This document shows, piece after piece, positions 12,479 to 21,742 of a stretch of 64,000 nucleotides of DNA. Below the pieces are notes generated by a model. That model ran no database searches. It was given only the letters and a program-made list of their open reading frames with translations, and was not told the origin of the DNA. This DNA is from Basidiobolus meristosporus CBS 931.73 (Eukaryota > Basidiobolomycota > Basidiobolomycetes > Basidiobolales > Basidiobolaceae): assembly GCA_002104905.1 (NCBI GenBank), contig MCFE01000359.1, positions 1-64,000 on the forward strand, in the 5' to 3' direction. The first letter of the stretch is position 1. Each line of letters opens with the position of its first letter. The position numbers were made by a program, and so were the translations under genes.

Positions 12479-12825
12479 TGTTGTAAGAGTCTTGGAGATA
12501 TTGGAAGTGATTGGGTGAACAAGTAGATTATGTGGTTATGACTTAATGATTTGTTGAATGTAAAGTGGTATTTATACTTTTACCTGGTCTTGGCATTACA
12601 AACATGCAGATTAGGCTGAGGAAGCTCCCAAGAACATGTGTGCAAAGTTTGGGGCTGTTTGGACAACTTTGAGAATTTCATGCTCTGGGTACCTGATATT
12701 TTGGTGAAAATATTACAAGTAAATCCCAACAAGGAATTTGGTCAGTATTCTCTAGGATTTGAAGGTAATGATCTAAGTGATTAAGTTAGGTGAATATTTA
12801 GATGGAATTACAAATCTTTACTACA
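12479..12825 (-). repeat. 3' LTR of nested copia copy B
   Basis: 347 bp, TGTTGTAAGAG to ..TTTACTACA on the plus strand. It is followed at 12826 by ctcccactcagctaaatg, the complement of a purine-rich tract (gctgagtgggag) next to the stop codon of the RNase H frame, as expected beside a 3' LTR. Confidence 0.85.
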
Positions 12826-12836
12826 CTCCCACTCAG

Positions 12837-13230
12837 CTAAATGTTCATACTGGCTAGTCCTAATTTTGACCTAAGATATTCAAACTTTTCTCTAGCTAAT
12901 GGTTTGGTAGATATGTCTGCAATCATTTCATCTCTAGGACAGTTAGCTAAGCTAACTAAGCTACTCTCTATAGCTTCATATATGAAATGATATCTAATAT
13001 CTATGTGCTTGGTTCTAGCATGAAAAGTTGGATTTCTACCTAATTGTACATATCCTTGATTATCTTGAAATAAAATAATAGGAGTTTTTTGACATAGGCC
13101 TAAATCTGTAAGAAGCTTTCTTAACCACATTGCTTCTCTTGTAGCTTTACAGGCTGCCATATACTCTGCCTCTGTGGTAGAAAGTGCTACGGTTGGTTGC
13201 TTTCTTGAGCTCCATGAAATTGCTCCTTCA
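12837..13230 (-). pseudogene. copia copy B RNase H
   Basis: The minus frame [20 protein letters not shown] to [19 protein letters not shown] matches the C-terminal Ty1/copia RNase H, which removes the RNA strand during reverse transcription. Just upstream, sequence for a ..STTEAEY-type motif is visible but frameshifted. The plus-strand paralogue (19625-20095) shows the full domain, including YSDADW and [12 protein letters not shown]. It ends next to the 3' LTR. Confidence 0.8.
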
Positions 13231-13679
13231 CAGTAAAGAAAGGTGTATCCTGTGGTGGATCTTCTGACTTACAAATTTTGTCCCCAATATGCATCAGAGT
13301 ATCCCACAAGATCCTGTTCTGAGTCCTTATAAGTGTATCTTAAGCAGATATTAGCAGTTTCTTTTAGGTATCTAAAAATCTGCTTACTGCTGCAATATGA
13401 TCAGATCCAAAGTTCTGATTATGTTGGCTGACAACTCCCGGTGAATATGAGATGTCTGAACGTGTTAGAAGCATGATATACATAAGTCTGCCACTATAGA
13501 TTGATAACAAAAGTCAGAGCTTTCAGATGGCAGCAAGCACTCTTGATTTTGTTAAGTTTTGCCCAAGCTAAGGTTTGTCTCCATTGGAGTAGCTGCCTGT
13601 TTACAGTCTTCCATTCAATACTTCTTTAGTATATTTTGAATATACTTGGATTGGCTTAGGGTAATAGTCTGGGTACTTC

Positions 13680-14345
13680 TGTCTATGGAGAACCTAATCC
13701 CTAAGTAGTAACTAAGCTTCCTAGATTGGACATCTTGAACTCCTTAGATAGGCTGGATTTAGTCTCTTCCAATGTTTCTAGATTATTGGCAGCTATAATA
13801 AGATCATCCACATATAGAGCTAATAGAGCTGGATTTGCTCTATCTGGCTTATAGTATATACTATTGTCAGCATTACTCCTTTTGAAACTCAAAGATTCCA
13901 AATAAGAGTCTATCTTGCAATTCCAGGCTCTTGGTGATTGTTTGAGACCATATAGTGACTTTTTAAGCTTGCAGACCAAATGGGGGTTATCTTGGTCAGC
14001 AAACCCATCAGGCTGGTTCATGTACACCTCCTGATCCAGTTCCCAATTCAAGAATGCAGTTTTTACATCCATTTGATGAATAAAATACTTATATTTGGCT
14101 GCAATAGCAAATACTAGTCTGATGGAATTAAACTTGGCTACCAGTGCAAAGGTCTCAGTATAATCAAGTCCTTTTGTTTGAGGGTATCCTTTGGCTACAA
14201 GTCTTGCTTTGTATCTTTCAATTGTACCATCAGCCTTGTATTTTGTCTTGAAGACCCATCTGCATCCAATTGATTTTTGTTTGATTGGTAATTTGACTAA
14301 GTCCCAAGTCAGATTTTCCTTCAGGGCCTGATACTCTGCAGTCAT
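13680..14345 (-). pseudogene. copia copy B reverse transcriptase
   Basis: The 214-codon minus frame holds copia RT motifs: GCRWVFKTKYKADG, RYKARLVAKGYPQTKG, HQMDVKTAFLNWELDQEVYM and the catalytic LYVDDLIIAA (YVDD). It is truncated at its C-terminal side by a shift near 13700, beyond which the frame continues in pieces to the RNase H. In a live element it would copy the genomic RNA into cDNA. This is the best-preserved RT in the window and the best one for phylogeny. Confidence 0.88.
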
Positions 14346-14597
14346 TGCAGATCTCCAAAACTTTGTCTGAAAGCTATTTAGGGACTCTTTTACAGTCTGG
14401 GGCTCATCATTATGAGCTGAATAGGCAATGGCTAAGTTTGTGACCTCATTGATATAGTAGTTTAGGTTATTTCTTGTTGAATTGGATCATCAGGCATTTG
14501 ATCCTGTAATGTTCACTTCTGGGATATTTCTGAGCACTGATTCAGGATGATCCATGGCTGAAGAGTCCTGTGGAGTGAAAAGATTTTCATTGTTTTG

Positions 14598-15633
14598 CTA
14601 TGATTCAATCCTGACAATTGGTGGAATTAAGATCAGATTTTTGTCATCATCTGATGACATTTCTTGTGAAAATTTTGAATTTTCATCAAGCAATACATCC
14701 CTGGACTTGATTAGCTTCTTTGCTTTGGTATTGTAGAGTCTGTATGCTTGACTCTCATTGCTGTAGCCCAGAAATATGCATTTTACACTTTTTGGCTCAA
14801 ATTTTGACTGATTTCTGGGCAGTTTCTTAGCATATGCTGTACACCCAAGTATTCTTAGATGTTCTGCATTTGGTTTGTATCCATACCATGCTTCAAATGG
14901 TGTAGAACCACTAAGTATTCTGTTATAACTCCTATTTTTAGGATATACAGCAGTGGCAACTGATTCCGCCCTAAAATTATAGGATAATTTTTGATCATGG
15001 ATCATAGATCTTACCATATCAATTATTGATCTGTTAGCATGTTCTACTACTTCATTTTGCTGGGGGAGTAAGGTACAGTAGTCTCTTGCATTATCCCACA
15101 AATGTTGCAGAAGTGGATGAAGAGTTTTGAGGTATATTCTCCACCATTGTCAGAGCATATTTTCTTGATTTTTCACCAGTTTCTCTCTCCACCATGGCTT
15201 TGAGCTCCCTGAGCTTACACAGAGCTTCTTCCTTTCTCTCCATGAAGTAGACCCATGTGTATCTTGTATAATCATCAATAAAAGTGATGAAATACTTTAT
15301 CCCACCTAAGGATAAATTTTGCATAGGTCCACACAGATATGAGTGAATTAGATCTAATTTTTTCTTAGTTTTGATTGATCCAGAGCTCTTGAACAGTTGT
15401 CTGGCTTGTTTCCCATATAAGCAGGCTTCACAGTGCTCCAAATTAGCTGGGGGATCATTTTTTACTCTAGAAATTAGCTGATCTTTGATCATATTGCGCA
15501 AATAACCAAAATTGATGTGCCCAAATCTCCTGTGCCAATGCATTGGTGTTTCTTCATTTGAGCTACTTATATTGGCTTCCAAATATGATGGAATATGAGT
15601 CAATCTGTATAGATTCTGATCTCTGATACCCAA
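14598..15633 (-). pseudogene. copia copy B integrase and RT-proximal linker
   Basis: Two overlapping minus frames (15633-15091 and 15101-14598) together show GAG-pre-integrase (HWHRRFGHINFGYLRNMI), the zinc-like CEACLYGKQAR segment, and integrase core pieces DLIHSYLCGPM, DDYTRYTWVYFM and QQNEVVEHANRSIIDMVR (the last near the catalytic Glu). They continue into SYNRILSGSTPFEAWYGYKP. A frameshift at about 15,095 separates them. The integrase would insert the cDNA. Confidence 0.85.
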
Positions 15634-15886
15634 AGCAATATGGGCACCATTTTGATCAGTGATCTTGCATCCAGAATTGTCAAAGCTGAAACTGAGTCCT
15701 TTTGCTGTGGCCTTGCTTACAGATAGTAGGTTCTTGGCTATTTCTGGTTCATAGAGTACTTCTTTGAGGTCAGTGTATGGCTTCCTTCACTGCTTCTTAA
15801 GTTTACTTTGATAGTTCCTTCTCCCACTGTGTCAAGTGTACTATTATCACCCATGAAAACCTTCTTAATTGGAATTTCTTGATATT

Positions 15887-16620
15887 AGACTTGTTCTGTT
15901 GGATAGTGCCACATTGAGCCATGAGTGCCAAATGATGCCATAGTGTGCCAGAGAGGCCAAGTGAGCCACTACCTGGCCACACAGTGTGAAACATAGCTCT
16001 GCATCTTCATGCAAAGTAGCCCCTGTGTTTCACCCATTGCACAGGAGAAAATCCATTTTTTGACCTTTTTTTTTGGATCAATGTTGTGCAGGATGTCTTA
16101 GAGCACAAGCAGATTGAAGATATGCATCTGGTACTCAAGACCCATGGCACTCTGAATCTAGCTCCTGTAGCTTGTATCATGTCACAAAAATGAATGGCAC
16201 TATCTTGGTCCACTGGTACTATCTGGCACTATAAGTGCTTTGTATAGATCTTACTTTAGGGCTAATATTTAAATATAGTGCCAGATAGTACCAGTGGACC
16301 AAGATAGTGCCATTCATTTTTGTGACATGATACAAGCTACAGGAGCTAGATTCAGAGTGCCATGGGTATTGAGTACCAGATGCATATTTTCAGTTCTCCT
16401 GTGCTCTAACACATTCTGAGCTACATTGATCCACAAAAAAAGGTCAAAAAATGGATTTTCTCCTGTGCAATGGGTGAAACACAGGGGCTGCTTTACATGA
16501 AGATGCAGAGCTATGTTTCACACTGTGTGGCCAGGTAGTGGCTCACTTGGCCTCTCTGGCACACTATGGCATCATTTGGCACTCATGGCTCAATGTGGCA
16601 CTATCCAACGGAACAAGTCT
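15887..16620. mobile_element. palindromic (foldback-like) DNA element, copy 2
   Basis: 734 bp; arms 15887-16233 and 16274-16620 are inverted copies of 347 bp each around a 40-bp spacer. Ends are AGACTTGTTCTG and CGGAACAAGTCT. Flanking ATT at 15884-15886 and 16621-16623 is an exact 3-bp target duplication; the uninterrupted copia codes for ..FTQLQEVPIKK here. Arms contain clusters of TGCCA/TGGCA. It closely matches copy 1 at 8929-9661 but lies at a different copia site, showing independent insertion rather than inheritance with the copia. Confidence 0.88.
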
Positions 16621-16623
16621 ATT

Positions 16624-17537
16624 GGGTAAAAAGTTCTTTTTGGTGTGTAAGGTGTTGAGATGCTCCAGATCAATAAACCATGTCTGAGAGTCCTTGTTTG
16701 TGGTCATATTTAGTGCAGATATGAATAGTCTATCTTCAGTTGTTGTAGCATTTCCATATTCAGGCTTCTTTTGCTGATCATCTCTCTGTTTGAGACACTG
16801 GTCTGATGTGTGTCCTTTCCTTTTGCAGTAGTTGCAAAACAGGTTTCTGTTGCCTCTGTAGGGTTTTGGGTACCTCCTTAATTGGTAATTGCTGCTCATT
16901 AAAGCATTTTCTTCTTCCTTTTCATTTGCGCTTGATTTTCTTAATTCTTCATTCAGGAGCCTTCCATATACATAATTTAAAGTCAAATCTTCAGTTCTGG
17001 ACTCTAAGGCTGATACAAGGCCCTGAAACCTGTCTGTCAGGCTATTCAGGATGGTAACTATCACATCTTCATCAGTAGTTGGTATGCCCACAGATTCCAT
17101 CTCATCTACCAGCAGGGTAATTCTGTTAATAGATTTTTCAATTCTTCTCCTGGCAGCATCTTTGTGGTAAAGAATTTTCTTCTCAGATACATTTTCTTAG
17201 CAGCTGAACATGACTGGTAGGTGTTTTCTAATGCCTTCCAGGCCTTCTTTGCCATATTTGCTTTTGAGCATTGTATTAGCAATTTGTCTTTAATATTAAG
17301 GCAAATGAAGTTAAAGGCACTTTGTTCTCTCTTATGGTACTTCAAGGCCTCCTCTCTCATGTTCTTAGGAGGGCATCCTTCTCCCATGACAATATCCCAA
17401 AGGCCTCTTTCTTGTAGCAGCATCTTCATCTTCACCTTCCACACTTGGTAGTTAGATCCATCCAACTTTTCAGCAGAGGGAAAAGCTCCAGTAATAGCCA
17501 TAGTAGATATTGCAGAGAGTGACAGCTTGGGGCTCAT
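16624..17537 (-). pseudogene. copia copy B gag with zinc knuckle
   Basis: The minus frame begins MSPKLSLSAISTMAITGAFP, then the copia gag signature LDGSNYQVWKVKMKMLLQ and ERGLWDIVMGE. After a frame change near 17103 come ESVGIPTTDEDVIVTILNS and a CCHC knuckle CNYCKRKGHTSDQC. The ATG lies only four bases after the 5' LTR, inside the putative primer-binding site. The frame passes into the protease as TWFID but loses one base there, shifting away from DSGASQH. Gag would build the particle. Confidence 0.85.
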
Positions 17538-17541
17538 AGCC
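17525..17541 (-). other. putative primer-binding site of copia copy B, overlapping the gag ATG
   Basis: Directly after the 5' LTR the minus strand reads GGCTATGAGCCCCAAGC. Its complement contains GGGGCUCAUA, which resembles the anticodon stem-loop of initiator tRNA-Met (GGGCUCAUAA). Drosophila copia and yeast Ty5 use such an internal half-tRNA primer. The same 17 bp follows LTR ends at 20686-20702 and 21378-21394. The base-pairing claim is inference, since this organism's tRNA is not in the window. Confidence 0.6.
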
Positions 17542-17889
17542 TGTTATAAGAGTCTTGGAGATATTGGAAGTGATTGGGAGAACAAGTAGATTGTGTGGTT
17601 ATCACTTAATGATTTGTTGAATATAAAAGTGGTATTTATGCTTTTACCTGGTCTTGGCATACAAACACATAAAACAGGTTAAGGAAGGTCCCAAAGACAG
17701 GTGTGCAAAGTTTGGGGCTGTTTGGACAACTTTGAGAATTTTCATGATCTGGGTACCTGGTATTTTGATGAAAATATTGCAAGTAAATCCCAACAAGTAA
17801 TTTGGTCAGTATTCTCTAGGATATGAAGATAATGATCTAAGTGACTAAGTTAGGTGAATATTTAGGTGGAACTACAAACTTTTACAACA
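17542..17889 (-). repeat. 5' LTR of nested copia copy B
   Basis: 348 bp from TGTTATAAGAG to ..ACTTTTACAACA on the plus strand; antisense to the plus-strand LTR at 20107-20454. It is followed by catga and then the resumed integrase of host copy C. Confidence 0.88.
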
Positions 17890-18560
17890 CATGAAAACAT
17901 ATCAATAATTGATATGGAAAGATCTATGATCCATGATCAAAGATTATCCTATGATTTTTGGGTGGAATCAGTTGCCACAGCTGTATACCTTAAAAATAAG
18001 AGTTATAACGGAATACTTTGTAATTCTACTCCATTTGAAGCATGGTATGGATACAGACCCAGTGCAGAACATATAGGAATATTTGGGTGTACTGCATGTG
18101 CCAAGAAACTGCCTAGAGATCAGTCAAAATATGAGCCAAAAACTGTAAAATGCATATTTTTTGGCTACTGCAATGAGAGTCAAGCATACAGACTCTACAA
18201 TACCAAAGCAAAGAAGCTAACCAGGTCCAGGGATGTGCTGTTTGATGAAAATTCAAAATTTTCACAAAAAATGTCATCAGATGATGACAAAAATCTGATA
18301 TCAAGTCCACCAATTGTCAGGATTGAATCAGAGCAAAGCAATGAAGATTTTTTCACTCCAGAGGACTCTCCAACCATGGTTCATCCTGAATCAGTGCCTA
18401 TAAATATCACAGAAGTGAGCATTACAGTATCAAATGCCTGGAGATCTAATTAGACAAGAAATAGCCTAAATTTCTATATCAATGAGGGTACAAACCTAGC
18501 CTATGCCTATTCAGTCCATATTGATGAGCCCCAGACTGTAAAGAGGTTCTAAATAGCCCT
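17890..18560 (+). pseudogene. copia copy C integrase C-terminal part and linker
   Basis: The frame resumes with SIIDMERSMIHDQRLSYDFW and YNGILCNSTPFEAWYGYRPS, and carries the GYCNESQAYRLYNTKAKKL linker that precedes RT. It joins the left part of integrase ending at 12478 once the nested element is removed. Stops near 18453 and 18549 break it. Confidence 0.8.
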
Positions 18561-18584
18561 CAGACAAAGTTTTGGAGATCTGCT

Positions 18585-20095
18585 ATGACTCAGGAATATC
18601 AGACCCTGATGGAAAATCTAACCAGGGACTTGGTCAAATTACTAATCAACCAAAAATCAATTGGATGCAGATGGGTCTTCAAGACAAAATACAAGGCTGA
18701 TGGTACAATTGAAAGATACAAAGCAAGACTTGTGGCCAAAGGATACTCTCAAACAAAAGGACCTGACTATACTGAGACCTTTGCACTGGTAGCCAAGTTT
18801 AATTCCATCATATTAATATTGGCAATAGCAGTCAAATATAAGTTTTTTAATCATCAAATGTATGTAAAGCTGCATTTTTGAATGGAGAACTTGATGAGGA
18901 CATGTATATGAACCAGCTTGATGGGTTAGTTGACCAAGATAACCCCCATTTGGTCTGCAAGCTTAAAAAGTTACTATATGGTCTCAAACAATCACCAAGA
19001 GCCTGGAATTGCAAGATAGATTCTTATATGGAATCTTTGAGTTTCAAAAGAAGTAATGCTGACTATAGTATATACTATAAGCCAGATAGAGCAAATCCAG
19101 TTATATTGGCTCTATATGTGGATGATCCTACTATAGCTGCCAACAACCTAGAAACATTGGAAGAGACTAAATCCAGCCTATCTAAGGAGTTCAAGATGTC
19201 TAATCTAGGAGAACTTAGTTACTACTTAGGGATTAAGTTCTCCATGGACAGAAGTACCCAGACTATTACCCTAAGCCAATCCAAGTATATTCAAGATATA
19301 CTAAAAAAGTACAAAATGGAAGACTGTAAACTGGCAGCTACCCCATTGGAGACAAACCTTAGCTTGGTCAAAACTCAACCAAACCAAGAGAGCTTGGTGA
19401 CATCTAAAAGCCCTGACTTTCCTTGTCAATCTATGGTTAGCAGTCTGACATATATCAGGCTTGCAACAAGTCCAGATATCTCATATTCAGTGGGAGTTGT
19501 CAGCCAACATAATCAGAACTTTGGATCTGATCATATTGCAGCAGTTAAGTGAATTTTTAGATACCTAAAAGGAACTACTGATATCTGCTTAAGATACACT
19601 TATAAGGATTCAGAGCAGGATCTTGTGGCATACTCTGATGCTGATTGGGGACAAAATATGGAAGTCAGAAGATCCACCGCAGGTTACACCTTTCTTTACT
19701 GTAAAGGAGCAATTTCATGGAATTCAAGAAAGCAACCAACCATAGCACTTTCTACCACAGAGGCAGAGTATATGGCAGCCAGTAAAGCTACAATAGAAGC
19801 AATGTGGTTAAGAAAGCTATTTACAGATTTAGGCCTATGCCAAAAAATGACTATTACTTTATTTCAAGATACTCAAGGATGTATACAATTAGGTAGAAAT
19901 CCAACTTTTCATGCTAGAACCAAGCACATAGATATTAGACATCATTTCATACGTGAAGCTATAGAGAATAACTTAGCTGGCTTAGCTTACTGTCCTACAG
20001 ATGAAAAGATTGCAGACATATTTACCAAACCATTAGCTAGAGAAGAGTTTGAATATCTTAGGTCAGAATTAGGACTAGTCAGTATGAACATTTAG
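18585..20095 (+). pseudogene. copia copy C reverse transcriptase and RNase H
   Basis: Three frames in series (18585-18881, 18878-19552, 19625-20095) carry [61 protein letters not shown] (YVDD kept, next Leu changed to Pro), [20 protein letters not shown], then RNase [33 protein letters not shown] and [15 protein letters not shown]. Frameshifts near 18,880 and 19,552 kill it. The stop codon is followed by gctgagtggcaa and the 3' LTR. Confidence 0.88.
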
Positions 20096-20106
20096 CTGAG
20101 TGGCAA

Positions 20107-20454
20107 TGTTGTAAAAATTTGTATTTCCGCATAAATATTCACCTAACTTAATCACTTAGATCATTACCTTAAAATCCTAGAGAATTCTGACCAAATTCCT
20201 TGTTGGAATTTACTTAGAATAATTTCACCAAAATATCAGGTACCCAGACATGAAAATTCTCAAAGTTGTCCAAACAGCCCCATACTTTGCACACATGCTC
20301 TTGGGACCTTTCATAACCTAATCTATGTGTTTGTAAGGCCAAGACCAGGTAAAAGTATAAATACCACTTTTATATTTAATAAACCATTAAGTGATAACCT
20401 CATAATCTACTTGTTCTCCCAATCACTTCCAATATCTCCAAGACTCTTACAACA
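20107..20454 (+). repeat. 3' LTR of copia copy C
   Basis: 348 bp, TGTTGTAAAAATTTG to GACTCTTACAACA: the sense orientation of the LTR family. An interior tataaatacc and aataaacc (about 20353-20388) could serve as TATA box and poly(A) signal. Confidence 0.88.
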
Positions 20455-20778
20455 ATCAAGGCAAATGCAGTTGAAGGCACTTTGTTCTTTCTTCTAGCAC
20501 TTTAAGGCTTCCTCTCCCACATTTTTAGGAGGGCATTCTTCTCCCATGACAAATACCCCAAAGGCCTCTTTCTTGTAGCAGCATCTTCATCTTCACCTTC
20601 CACACTTGGTTGTTAGATCCATTCAACTTTTCAGCAGAGGGAAGAATTCCAGCAATAGCAGTAGCAGATACTGCAGAGAGTGATATATTGAGGCTCATAG
20701 CCTGTTGTAAGAGTTATGAAGATATTGGAAGTGACAAGGAGAACAAGTAGATAATGTGCTTTCATGTACTGGCATATT
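20455..20778 (-). repeat. copia gag 5' fragment, primer-binding site and partial LTR
   Basis: 20455-20685 is the start of a minus-strand gag (paralogue of 17300-17525), 20686-20702 the primer-binding stretch, and 20703-20778 the first 76 bp of an antisense LTR. It is truncated on both sides; a full LTR begins at 20779. Confidence 0.75.
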
Positions 20779-21126
20779 TGTTGTAACAGTCTTGGAGATA
20801 TTGGAAGTGATTGGGAGGACAAGTAGATTATGTGGTTTTCACTTAATGATTTATTGAATGTAAAAGTAGTTTTTATACTCTACATGATCTTGGCATATCA
20901 AACACATAGAATAGACTAAGGAGGGTCCCAAGAACATGTGTGCAAAGTTTGGGGCTGTTTGGATAACTTTGAGAATTTTCATGTTCTGGGTACCTGGTAT
21001 TTTGGTGAAAATATTCCAAGTAAATCCCAACAAGGAATTTGGTCAGTATTCTTTAGGATCTGAAGGTAATGATCTAAGTGACTAAGTTAGGTGAATATTT
21101 AGGTGGAAATACAAATTTTTACCACA
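20779..21126 (-). repeat. solo copia LTR
   Basis: 348 bp, TGTTGTAACAG to TTTTTACCACA, antisense to copy C. It is inserted within or next to the partial LTR at 20703-20778. No exact target duplication could be read. Confidence 0.82.
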
Positions 21127-21742
21127 ATTATTACATAATATTGGCAAAACAGCTTGAATAATATGTTCAGGAAGGTCCCAAGGACATGTGGACAAAGTTT
21201 GGGGCTGCTTGAGCAACTTATTAAAACTTAATGTTCTGGGTACCTGATGTTTGACAAGCCTATTCTAAGTAAATCCCAATTAGGAATTTGTTCAGCATCC
21301 TCCAGGATTTGTAGGTAATGATCTAGGTAACTAAATTAGGTGGGCATTTAAGTGGAATTGCAAGCTTTTGCAATACAGCTTGGGGCTCATAGCCTGTTCT
21401 AAGAGTCTTGGAACTATTGGCAGTGATTGGGAGAACAAGTAGATTATGTGGTTTTCACTTAAGGATTTGTTGAATGTAAAAGTAGTATTTATACTTTGAT
21501 GTGGTCTTGGCATAACAAGCATATAGAACAGGTTTAAGAAGGTCCCAAGAGCATATGTGCTAAGCTTGGGGCTGTTTGGACAACATATCAAAACTCTATG
21601 TTCTGGGTATCTGATGTTTTGGCAATAGAAGTCCAGGTAAATCCCAACAAGGGATTTGGTCAGAATTCTCTAAGATTTATAGGTTATGATCTAAGTGACC
21701 AAGTAAGGTGAATACTTAGGTGCAATTTCAAAATTTGCAGCA
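21127..21742 (-). repeat. LTR - 17-bp primer-binding site - LTR array
   Basis: A diverged partial LTR (21127-21377, ending gcttttgcaataca) is joined by exactly 17 bp (gcttggggctcatagcc) to a full 348-bp LTR (21395-21742, TGTTCTAAGAG to TTTGCAGCA). The 17 bp equals the primer-binding site after the 5' LTR of copy B. The whole interior of an element is thus absent except its primer-binding site. Both LTRs are more diverged than the others. Confidence 0.75.

Larger units (their letters stand above)
12479..17889 (-). mobile_element. Ty1/copia-like element, copy B, both LTRs present, nested in copy C
   Basis: A 5.4-kb minus-strand element with its 3' LTR at 12479-12825 and 5' LTR at 17542-17889. 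Internal order on the minus strand is gag, zinc knuckle, protease, integrase, RT, RNase H: the Ty1/copia order. Flanks are catgc (12474-12478) and catga (17890-17894), a 4-of-5 match to a 5-bp duplication. A palindromic DNA element sits at 15887-16620. The two LTRs differ at many sites and the frame is broken repeatedly, including a 1-nt loss at the protease Asp-Ser-Gly, so the insertion is old and inactive. Confidence 0.9.
11513..20454 (+). mobile_element. Ty1/copia-like element, copy C (host of a nested insertion)
   Basis: A plus-strand copia element interrupted by a whole minus-strand copia element. Left part (11513-12478): protease (TWFIDSGASQHFTHQKELF), GAG-pre-integrase and integrase up to the codons for the ..AEHA motif. 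Right part (17890-20106): rest of integrase, RT, RNase H. The 3' LTR is at 20107-20454. The 5' end is lost at the 11512/11513 junction. The host sequence resumes exactly in register after 17889, with catg on both sides of the insert. Confidence 0.85.

Noticed and set aside
8237-20454. One single copia element running from 8237 through 20454
   Set aside because: Integrase and protease segments occur twice in the same order (9,660-11,210 and 11,513-12,478), so these are two copies, not one interrupted copy.
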